A DNA stretch of 64,000 nucleotides from Streptomyces sp. NK15101 (lineage in GTDB: Bacteria > Actinomycetota > Actinomycetes > Streptomycetales > Streptomycetaceae), in assembly GCF_020400725.1 (NCBI RefSeq), contig NZ_JAINVG010000002.1:1-64000 (forward strand), given 5' to 3'. The notes under the pieces are model-generated. The model was given only the letters and a program-made list of their open reading frames with translations, made no database searches and was not told the origin of the DNA. How positions within the stretch are numbered: position 1 is the first letter of the stretch; the number at the start of each line of letters is the position of its first letter. A program made the position numbers and the translations under genes. Below, piece by piece: positions 22,110 through 28,946 of the stretch.

Positions 22110-25088
22110 CTACTTCAGGTACGGACCAGCCGTGCCGATCTTGCCGGGACCGTTCAGGACGTACACCCGGAGGTTGCCCTTGCCGGGCGCGGCGATCGAG
22201 AGGGTGCCGTTCGTGACGGTGCGGACGTCGCCGGTGACCGCGTCGGTGTACGTGCCGTTCGGGACGCCGGAGAAGGCGGCGCCGCCCGAGACGGTGACCA
22301 GGGCGAAGCTGTCCGTGGCCCCGCTGGTGTAGCGGCGCTTGAAGGCCATGCCGCCCGAGACGCCCTCGGTGGAGTACTGGCCCGTCTGGAGCGCGGGGAC
22401 GGCGCGGCGGATCTGGTTGAGCCGCTGCACGTGCCGGACGAGGGGCTGCTGGAGCGTGGTGGCCACGGCCCCGGAGGCCGAGGAGACCTGGGAGAAGTCG
22501 GAGGCCGTGACGGATCCGGCGACGTGGTCGCCGAAGTAGGCGCGGCCGGTGTCGGCGAGCGGGCAGGTCGGCCCGCAGTCGATCTTCTTCCCCTTCTGGA
22601 ACTCGATCTCGGAGCCGTAGTACAGCGTCGGGATGCCGCGGAAGGTCCACATCAGGGACATGTTCTCGGCCCAGGCGTCGGTGCCGCCCGTGTACCGCTC
22701 GCTCGACTTGTTGGGACCGTAGTCGTGGCTGTCGACGTAGACGACGTTGTACGTGGCGTCGTTGTAACTGTCGTCCGAGTCCTTGCCGTTGGAGAAGGCG
22801 TTGTACGCGTCACCGAAGTTCATGTGCATGCGCATGTCGATGACGTTCATGCCGGAGAAGCGGCTGTGGTCGGGGGTGTGGTAGCTGTTCCCGTTCAGGA
22901 AGGCGTTCGTGGACGTGGGCTGGTTGGCGGTGCCCTGCTGCTGCTCGTAGTCGTACATCTCCAGCGCCGCCCTGGCGTCGTCGGCGTCGTACTCCTTGCG
23001 CTCCTTCCAGGTGAAGAACTGCGCGGAGTGGTTCACCGAGCCGCGGTTCCACTTGTCGTTGACGAAGGCCGCGACCTCGCCGAAGACGAAGAAGTTCTTC
23101 GCCGCCTCGGCGCCGTGCCGCTGGATGACCCGCTCCTGGATCGCGGGGAGGAAGCGGCGGTTCCAGGTGGTGCGCGGGATGTGCACGGCGGTGTCGACGC
23201 GGAAGCCGTCGACCCCCATGTCGATGTACTTGTTATACGCGCCGATCAGGTAGTTCTGGACGGTCGCGTTCTCCGTGTCGAAGTCCGCCAGGTCCTCGTG
23301 CAGCCAGCAGGAACGCGAGTCCTCGCCCTCCCAGTTGCCGATCCAGCACTGGTGGTAGAGCGCCTTCGGGAACATGCCCGACGTGGGGCTCGGCCACTGG
23401 CAGTTGTAGACCGTGTACCCCTCGGCGCTCTTGCCGCCGGTCGGCCTGCCCCAGTTGACGCAGGTGTTGCCGGCGGGCTCGGCCGTCGACCACAGGTCGC
23501 CGTTGTAGTACGACTTGCCGGTCTTCGGGTCGATCGTCAGGCCGTCGTACTCGAAGCCGGGCTGCTTCTCGTCGTAGTACCAGCTCCACTGGCTGTCCCG
23601 CACGCCGTACACGGTGGGGACGAAGAGGCCCTTGGCGCCCCAGCGGGAGGAGTGGTTGTAGACGACGTCCTGGTAGATCTTCATGCCCTTGGCGTGGGCG
23701 GCGTCGATCAGGTCCTGGTAGGAGGCGCCGGCGGACTCCAGGCGCGGATCGACCTTGTAGAAGTCCCAGCCGTGGTAGCCGTGGTAGTCGTAGTCCGAGC
23801 GGTTGAGGACCACCGGGGTGACCCAGATCGCCGAGAACCCGAGGCCCTTGACGTAGTCCAGCTTCTGGATGAGGCCCTTGAAGTCGCCCCGGAACATGGG
23901 GTCGCCGTTGGCCGCGTTGCCCGACTTGGCGTGCTGGCTGCCGCCCCGGTCGTTCGTCGGGTCGCCGTCGTTGAAACGGGCGGTGAGGACGAAGTAGATC
24001 GGGTCCTTGCGCGGGTCGGTGCCGAGCGGCTTCCCGGTCGCGGGCGTGGCCGGCTCGTCGCCGGTGGTGGCGGTCGCGGGGGCGGAGGCGGCGGAGACGT
24101 TCCCCGCGGCGTCCACGGCCTTCACCGTGTAGGTGTAAGCGGTCCGTTCGGCGAGGCCGGTGTCGGAGTACACGGTGGAGCCGACGTCGGTCACGACCGT
24201 GCCGCCGCTGCCTCCGGTACGGGTGACCTGGTACTTCGTCACGCCCCGGTCGTCGGTGGCGGGGTCCCAGGCGAGCAGCACGGAGACGCCGTCGGCGGCG
24301 GCGGTCAGCCGGGTCGGGGCGGTCGGGGCCCGGGTGTCGGGCGGGGTGGCGGCGCAGGGGTCGGTCGCGTTCGCCGTCACCACCCGGTTCCGCACGGTGG
24401 AGACGCCCGTGCCGATCGTGTAGTCGGAGCCGCCGTTGTTGTCCCAGGTGCCGTTGCCGTTGTTGAAGGCGGCTTTGAGGGAGGTGGCCGTCCCGAGGTC
24501 GACCTCCCGCTTCCACCAGCCCGCGCAGGCGGCCTGCATGCCGACGCCGGGGACGGCGGTCCAGGCGCCGCCCGCGGGCTGGTAGTGGATGTTGGCGGTG
24601 GACCAGCCGAGCGACTCGGTGGAGTAGTAGACCGTCGCCTTCGCGGCGGGGGCGGGCGTGGTGTCCGCGCAGGGGTCGGAGTGGGCGACGACCCCGTCCT
24701 TGACGGTGATGCTCCCGGTCCCCAGGGCGTAGTTCCTGCCGCCGTTGTTGTCCCAGGTGCCGGTGCCGTTGTTGAAGGTGGCCTGGAGCCCGGCGGCGGC
24801 GCCGAGGCTCACGGTCTTCTTCACCCAGTCCGTGCAGGCGGGCTCCATGGCGACGCCGGGGACCGTGGTCCAGGAGCCGCCGTCGGGGGCGTAATGGAGG
24901 TTGTAGGCGGCCCAGTTCTTCGTCTTCGTCCAGTAGAAGACGGTCGCGGTGTTCTCCGCGACGGCCGCCGCCGGGGCGGTGCGGGGCGAGGGGGTGCCGG
25001 GTGGGGCGGCGAGCAGGCCGAGCAGGCCGGCGGCCACGGCAAGGACGGCCACCGGGCGCGCGGGCAGCGGTGTGCGGGTGCGGCTCAT
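22110..25088 (-). CDS. secreted alpha-amylase, GH13, with two CBM25 modules and a fibronectin III domain
   Basis: This 992-residue exported enzyme has, in order: a signal peptide (residues about 1-43), two CBM25 starch-binding modules (TVFYWTKTKNWAAYNLHY and TVYYSTESLGWSTANIHY, each with PGV.M...C..W), a fibronectin III domain (APTAPTRLTAAADGVSVLLA), and a GH13 catalytic domain. The GH13 regions are visible: DVVYNHSS (I), GFRVDTAVH with the nucleophile Asp (II), FVFGEV with the acid Glu (III) and YVDSHDYG (IV). It hydrolyses starch outside the cell. The ATG at 25088 has GGAG upstream. Overlapping GAAA/TTTC dyads 80 bases upstream look like LacI-family operators. Confidence 0.92.
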   Translation of the reverse strand: MSRTRTPLPARPVAVLAVAAGLLGLLAAPPGTPSPRTAPAAAVAENTATVFYWTKTKNWAAYNLHYAPDGGSWTTVPGVAMEPACTDWVKKTVSLGAAAGLQATFNNGTGTWDNNGGRNYALGTGSITVKDGVVAHSDPCADTTPAPAAKATVYYSTESLGWSTANIHYQPAGGAWTAVPGVGMQAACAGWWKREVDLGTATSLKAAFNNGNGTWDNNGGSDYTIGTGVSTVRNRVVTANATDPCAATPPDTRAPTAPTRLTAAADGVSVLLAWDPATDDRGVTKYQVTRTGGSGGTVVTDVGSTVYSDTGLAERTAYTYTVKAVDAAGNVSAASAPATATTGDEPATPATGKPLGTDPRKDPIYFVLTARFNDGDPTNDRGGSQHAKSGNAANGDPMFRGDFKGLIQKLDYVKGLGFSAIWVTPVVLNRSDYDYHGYHGWDFYKVDPRLESAGASYQDLIDAAHAKGMKIYQDVVYNHSSRWGAKGLFVPTVYGVRDSQWSWYYDEKQPGFEYDGLTIDPKTGKSYYNGDLWSTAEPAGNTCVNWGRPTGGKSAEGYTVYNCQWPSPTSGMFPKALYHQCWIGNWEGEDSRSCWLHEDLADFDTENATVQNYLIGAYNKYIDMGVDGFRVDTAVHIPRTTWNRRFLPAIQERVIQRHGAEAAKNFFVFGEVAAFVNDKWNRGSVNHSAQFFTWKERKEYDADDARAALEMYDYEQQQGTANQPTSTNAFLNGNSYHTPDHSRFSGMNVIDMRMHMNFGDAYNAFSNGKDSDDSYNDATYNVVYVDSHDYGPNKSSERYTGGTDAWAENMSLMWTFRGIPTLYYGSEIEFQKGKKIDCGPTCPLADTGRAYFGDHVAGSVTASDFSQVSSASGAVATTLQQPLVRHVQRLNQIRRAVPALQTGQYSTEGVSGGMAFKRRYTSGATDSFALVTVSGGAAFSGVPNGTYTDAVTGDVRTVTNGTLSIAAPGKGNLRVYVLNGPGKIGTAGPYLK

Positions 25089-25152
25089 CTGATTCTCCAG
25101 GCGGAGGGCGTTCCGTACGGGCCGGTGGAGGGGGGCGGGGATCGACACCGTT

Positions 25153-25181
25153 GGAAACTCGATCGGAAAGTTTCTGAAACT
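25153..25181. promoter_or_regulatory. overlapping GAAA-N-TTTC / GTTTC-N-GAAAC dyads upstream of amylase
   Basis: GAAAGTTTC (25166-25174) and AGTTTCTGAAACT (25169-25181) are overlapping perfect palindromes with one-base centres, and GGAAAC occurs again at 25153. They lie in the leftward promoter region of the amylase gene. Short A/T palindromes of this form are typical LacI-family operators for polysaccharide genes in actinomycetes; the regulator is not in this window. Confidence 0.5.
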
Positions 25182-25215
25182 CCTTGCGTCGCCGGGAAGT
25201 TACCGCCGCCGGGCC

Positions 25216-25564
25216 GACAGGTAAAGACTTCTGACCGAAGCGGTCTCCACGCTCGGTGCGGTGGCCCGTGTGATCGACGTCGAGCGGTCCCGGTGAGGCC
25301 GCCCGCATCCCTGCGCGTCCTGGACGGAGGGCAGGCGTTCCTGCTCGGACTCGCCGCCCCGGCCGCGCCGGTCCGGTGGGGAGGGGGAGCGCGGAGAACG
25401 TGGCGCCCGTCGACACCGCCCCGGCGCCGGCGGACCGGCGGGCCGCGGTGCGGCGGGGCGCTTGAAAGAGGCCGGGCCCCGTCGTCGAACTCCCGTCGCC
25501 CGAAGGGCGGACCCGCTGCGTCAGGTGCGTGCGTGGCGTCGCGGGGCGGGCGGGGGTTCGGCGG
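25216..25564. other. gap between amylase promoter and MarR gene with no recognisable gene
   Basis: The 511 bases between the amylase start and the MarR stop hold the amylase promoter at one end and an 18-bp tandem repeat at the other. In between I see no coding sequence that resembles a known protein and no strong hairpin, although open frames run across it in several phases as expected for this base composition. Confidence 0.5.
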
Positions 25565-25600
25565 CAGGGTCTGGGGAGGCGTCAGGGTCTGGGGAGGCCT
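25565..25600. repeat. 18-bp tandem repeat, two copies
   Basis: The unit CAGGGTCTGGGGAGGCGT occurs at 25565-25582 and again, with one change, at 25583-25600, followed by a further CAGG. It abuts the 3' end of the leftward MarR gene. Confidence 0.7.
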
Positions 25601-26055
25601 CAGGGGCGCGGCCAGGGGCGCCCTTCGAGCCGCTCGATGTTCCGGTTGAAGCGTTCGAGGTAGGCGGCGAAGCGGGCCACGTCCTCGGGTGACCAGTCCT
25701 CCATCACCCGCTCCAGGCCCTCGACGTTCGAGGCCCGGTCGGCGTCCAGGCGGCGCTCGCCCTCCTCCGTGATGCGGAACTTGCGGGCGATGCCGCCGTC
25801 CGGATCCGGGATGCGCTCCACGACCCCGGCGCGCAGCATCGCGGCGGTCTGCCGGTTGAGGGTGGAGGCGTCGAGGCCGAAGGCCTCGCTGAGCTGCCCG
25901 ATGGACATCGGCCCGTGCATCCGGATGCGGGTGAGGAGGACGTACGCGCTGCGGTCGAGGTGGCCGCCGGCCGCCCGGGAGCGGGGCCCGTACAGGTGGG
26001 CGTGCCGTCCGAGCAGCATGCTCTCGAACTCGACCAGGTGGGTGGGCTTCTCCAT
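25600..26055 (-). CDS. MarR-family transcriptional regulator
   Basis: This 151-residue winged-helix protein has the MarR layout: YVLLTRIRMHGPMSIGQLSE, then AFGLDASTLNRQTAAMLRAG (recognition helix) and VVERIPDPDGGIARKFRITE (wing), between N- and C-terminal dimerisation helices. The ATG at 26055 has GGGGAG upstream. It diverges from an MFS exporter gene with 120 bases between the starts, and that space carries several palindromes. This is the standard arrangement for ligand-relieved repression of an efflux pump and of the regulator itself. Confidence 0.9.
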   Translation of the reverse strand: MEKPTHLVEFESMLLGRHAHLYGPRSRAAGGHLDRSAYVLLTRIRMHGPMSIGQLSEAFGLDASTLNRQTAAMLRAGVVERIPDPDGGIARKFRITEEGERRLDADRASNVEGLERVMEDWSPEDVARFAAYLERFNRNIERLEGRPWPRP

Positions 26056-26080
26056 GGGGGCATTCTCCCCTGTCCCGAGA

Positions 26081-26137
26081 GTATGTGCAGCATACACAAC
26101 TTGTGCGTACTGCAATCGATGTGCATCATGCACATAC
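26081..26137. promoter_or_regulatory. stacked palindromes between MarR and MFS genes
   Basis: GTATG-TGCAG-CATAC (26081-26095) and the 17-bp ATGTGCAT-C-ATGCACAT (26119-26135) have perfect arms. In addition GTATGTGCA (26081-26089) is the exact reverse complement of TGCACATAC (26129-26137), so the whole region is one large inverted repeat. The box centres lie about 39 bp apart, near four helical turns. These are the likely MarR operators. Confidence 0.65.
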
Positions 26138-26175
26138 CTGCTCGCGAAAACCGAAGAAAGCACGAGGAAGAACCC

Positions 26176-27645
26176 GTGGACGGCTCCAAGCCCGAGGCCC
26201 GCCCCGGCGGCGTCGTCGGCGTCCTCGCCCTGGCCGGCATCGTCGCCGCCCTCATGCAGACCCTGGTGGTGCCGCTCATCGGCGACCTCCCCGGGCTGCT
26301 CGGCACCACCGCCTCCGACGCCTCCTGGGTGATCACCGCCACCCTCCTCGCCGGAGCCGTCGCCACCCCCGTGGCCGGCCGGCTCGGCGACACCCTCGGC
26401 AAGCGGCGCGTCCTGCTCGCCTCCGTGATCCCGCTCGTCACCGGCTCGGTCGTCTGCGCGCTCGCCTCCTCCGTCGTCCCGATGATCGTCGGACGCGGAC
26501 TCCAGGGCCTCGGCATGGGCGTCGTCCCCCTCGGCATCAGCCTGCTCCGCGACATCCTGCCGCCCGAGAGGCTCGGCGGCTCCATCGCCCTGATGAGCGC
26601 CTCCATGGGCGTCGGCGGCGCCCTCGGCCTGCCCTTCTCGGCCGCCGTCGCCGAGAACGCCAGCTGGCGCGTGCTCTTCTGGGTCGCCGCCGGACTGAGC
26701 GTCCTGGTCGGCGCCCTGACCTGGCGCGTCGTCCCCGCCGGACGGCGCGCCGCCGCCCCCGGCCGCTTCGACCTGCCGGGCGCCCTCGGCCTCGGCGTCG
26801 GGCTCGTCGCCCTGCTGCTCGCCGTGTCCAAGGGCGCGACCTGGGGCTGGGGCAGCGGCACCACCCTCGGCCTGTTCGCCGCCGCGGCCGTCGTCCTGTT
26901 CGCCTGGGGCGCCTGGGAGCTGCGCACCCCCGACCCGCTCGTCGACCTGCGCGTCACCGCCCGCCCGGTGGTCCTGACGACCAACGCGGCGTCGGTCCTG
27001 GTCGGCTTCGCCATGTACGCGCAGTCGCTGGTCGTCCCCCAGCTGTTCCAGCTGCCCGAGGCGACCGGGTACGGCCTCGGACAGTCGATGATGGCCATGG
27101 GGCTCTGGATGGCCCCGGCGGGCCTGATGATGATGGTCCTGGCGCCACTGGGCGCCGAGCTCTCGGCCGCCCGCGGTCCCAAGGTCACGCTCTCGGTCGG
27201 CGCGCTCGTCATCTCCGCCGGGTACGGCTCCTCCCTCGCCCTGATGGGTTCCACCTGGGGCCTGCTCACCGTGACCCTCATCTGCAACACCGGCGTCGGA
27301 CTCGCCTACGGGGCCATGCCGGCGCTCATCATGGGCGCGGTGCCGCAGGAGGAGACCGCTTCGGCCAACAGCTTCAACACGCTGATGCGCTCCATCGGCA
27401 CCTCCGCCTCGGCCGCGGTCGTCGGCGTCGTCCTCGCCCAGCTGACCACCACCCTCGGCGGCCACACGCTCCCCTCCGAGGACGGCTTCCGCGTCGCGAT
27501 GCTGATCGGCTGCGGTGTCGGCCTCGCGGCGGCGGTCGTCGCCGCGCTGATCCCCACGGGGTCCGCCACGCCGGCCACCGGGGACGCCCGGGGCACCGAG
27601 CCCGGTGCCGGCCCGCGCACGGCCTCGCGGGCCGGCACCGCCTGA
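26176..27645 (+). CDS. MFS multidrug exporter, DHA2 (14-TMS) type
   Basis: This 489-residue integral membrane protein is a drug:H+ antiporter-2 family transporter. GRLGDTLGKRRVLLASVIPL is the loop 2-3 motif A, and RGLQGLGMGVVPLGISLLRD corresponds to the TM4/5 region with motif B-like residues. About fourteen hydrophobic segments run from residue 12 to 465. The GTG at 26176 has GAGGAAG upstream and starts cleanly; the ATG at 26128 inside the operator palindrome is a less likely start. It is divergent from a MarR repressor, so substrate-induced export of a toxic compound is expected. Confidence 0.9.
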   Translation: MDGSKPEARPGGVVGVLALAGIVAALMQTLVVPLIGDLPGLLGTTASDASWVITATLLAGAVATPVAGRLGDTLGKRRVLLASVIPLVTGSVVCALASSVVPMIVGRGLQGLGMGVVPLGISLLRDILPPERLGGSIALMSASMGVGGALGLPFSAAVAENASWRVLFWVAAGLSVLVGALTWRVVPAGRRAAAPGRFDLPGALGLGVGLVALLLAVSKGATWGWGSGTTLGLFAAAAVVLFAWGAWELRTPDPLVDLRVTARPVVLTTNAASVLVGFAMYAQSLVVPQLFQLPEATGYGLGQSMMAMGLWMAPAGLMMMVLAPLGAELSAARGPKVTLSVGALVISAGYGSSLALMGSTWGLLTVTLICNTGVGLAYGAMPALIMGAVPQEETASANSFNTLMRSIGTSASAAVVGVVLAQLTTTLGGHTLPSEDGFRVAMLIGCGVGLAAAVVAALIPTGSATPATGDARGTEPGAGPRTASRAGTA

Positions 27646-27692
27646 GACCGCGCGGCCCGCACCGGGTGGACCGGCGTGCGGCGGGCAGTGCC

Positions 27693-27971
27693 TCAGGCCG
27701 CCGGCCCCGCCCGGGGCCGGCGGCCGGGGCCGGACGGGTGGGCGCCCGTGGCGCTCATGACAACCGGGCGCGGGCTGGTCTCGGCGGCGATGAAGAGGCG
27801 GTTGAGCTTGGCGCCGCCCCAGGAGATGTCGGCGACCGCCTCCGGGACGTTCAGCCGTCCGATCAGGGTGCGGTCGGGGACGTGGCAGTGCACGCCGCCG
27901 CTCATCGCGGCGACCCGGAGGCGGCCGTCCGCGTCGAAAACGAAGATTTCAGGATCATCCACGGCGCACAC
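27693..27971 (-). pseudogene. C-terminal fragment of an SMP-30/gluconolactonase-like gene
   Basis: The open frame of about 90 codons reads IFVFDADGRLRVAAMSGGVH, then PDRTLIGRLNVPEAVADISW and GGAKLNRLFIAAETS, which is the last third of SMP-30/gluconolactonase/LRE proteins (normally about 290-310 residues). The N-terminal blades with the metal ligands are missing, and nothing upstream continues the homology. It looks like a truncated relic. Its 3' end overlaps the hairpin that ends the MFS gene. Confidence 0.65.
27696..27725 (+). terminator. hairpin terminator of the MFS gene
   Basis: Perfect 13-bp arms at 27696-27708 and 27713-27725 enclose a 4-base loop, 51 bases after the MFS stop. Confidence 0.75.
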
Positions 27972-27998
27972 GGAAACCTCCGAACGGAGAGCCGTGGA

Positions 27999-28832
27999 TC
28001 ACGCGTCCTCGGCTTCCCCCTCTTCTCCCTCCTCCTCCAGCGTGAACAGCGCCCCGTCCGGGTCCCGGACCGTCACCCCCCGCTCGTCGCCGGCGTCCGA
28101 CGGCCCCGCGTCGGCCCACTCGCTCCCCGGCACCACCGCCCCGCCGTGCGCCACGACCGCCTCCCGGGCCGCCGCCAGATCGCGCACCCGGAACCGGACC
28201 AGCCAGCGCGGCCTCGACTGCGGCCGGGGCGAGGCGGATTCGACCGGACCGCTGTCGAGCCGGGCCACGGCCTCGCCGCCCCGCCGCAGCACCACCTGGT
28301 CGTGCTCGTACGACACCTCGCAGCAACCGGGACTGCCGTCCGCCCAGCGGAGCACCCCGCCGTAGAACACGGCGGCCTCGAACGCGTCACGGGTGTGCAG
28401 CTCCACCCAGGCCGGGGCCCGCCGCTCGCCGACGTGCCAGCGCGAGACCAGCCGCCCCTCCCACACCCCGAAGGCCGCACCCTCCAGATCGGTCGCGATC
28501 GCCGCACGGCCCCGCATCGGGTACGCCAGCGGCCCCACGCCGACCGTGCCGCCGCGCTCCCGGATCCGCGCCACCGCCGCGTCGGCGTCGTCGACGGCGA
28601 AGAACACCGTCCAGGCCACCGGCACCCCCGGCTCGGCGGCCACCGCCGCGATCCCGGCCACCGGCACCCCGTCCCGCTCACCCACCACGTGCACGTCGTC
28701 GCCGAGCGCGCCCCGACGGAACGTCCACCCGAGCACCGCCCCGTAGAAGCGCTTCGCCGTCTCCAGATCACGTGCGGACAGATGCAGCCAGCACGGTGCT
28801 CCCATCGCCTCCCCGGTCGTCGGCCCCGACAC
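27999..28832 (-). CDS. tandem-domain VOC protein (third copy type)
   Basis: This 277-residue protein has two VOC domains: CWLHLSARDLETAKRFYGAV to ATDLEGAAFGVWEG, then AWVELHTRDAFEAAVFYGGV to VRDPDGALFTLEEE, with an acidic C-terminus. I chose the GTG at 28832 because GAGGAGG lies eight bases upstream; the frame extends to 28901 without support, and an internal ATG follows ten codons later. No substrate is predictable. It shares the two-domain layout of the proteins at 4511 and 12542, with clear sequence divergence. Confidence 0.83.
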   Translation of the reverse strand: MSGPTTGEAMGAPCWLHLSARDLETAKRFYGAVLGWTFRRGALGDDVHVVGERDGVPVAGIAAVAAEPGVPVAWTVFFAVDDADAAVARIRERGGTVGVGPLAYPMRGRAAIATDLEGAAFGVWEGRLVSRWHVGERRAPAWVELHTRDAFEAAVFYGGVLRWADGSPGCCEVSYEHDQVVLRRGGEAVARLDSGPVESASPRPQSRPRWLVRFRVRDLAAAREAVVAHGGAVVPGSEWADAGPSDAGDERGVTVRDPDGALFTLEEEGEEGEAEDA

Positions 28833-28946
28833 CGGCACCACCTCCTCGTCGTCCTGAGTCCGTGCGCCCCTTCCCCGCGCGACTGCCCCGCAAGCGCGCA
28901 CTCACCCGCGTGCCGCCGATCACCCCGCCCCGGTACCCCGAACGGG

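Noticed and set aside
22053..25649. Long plus-strand open frame opposite the alpha-amylase
   Set aside because: The minus strand carries a complete amylase with all GH13 motifs; the plus-strand translation is a Val/Gly/Arg-rich shadow.
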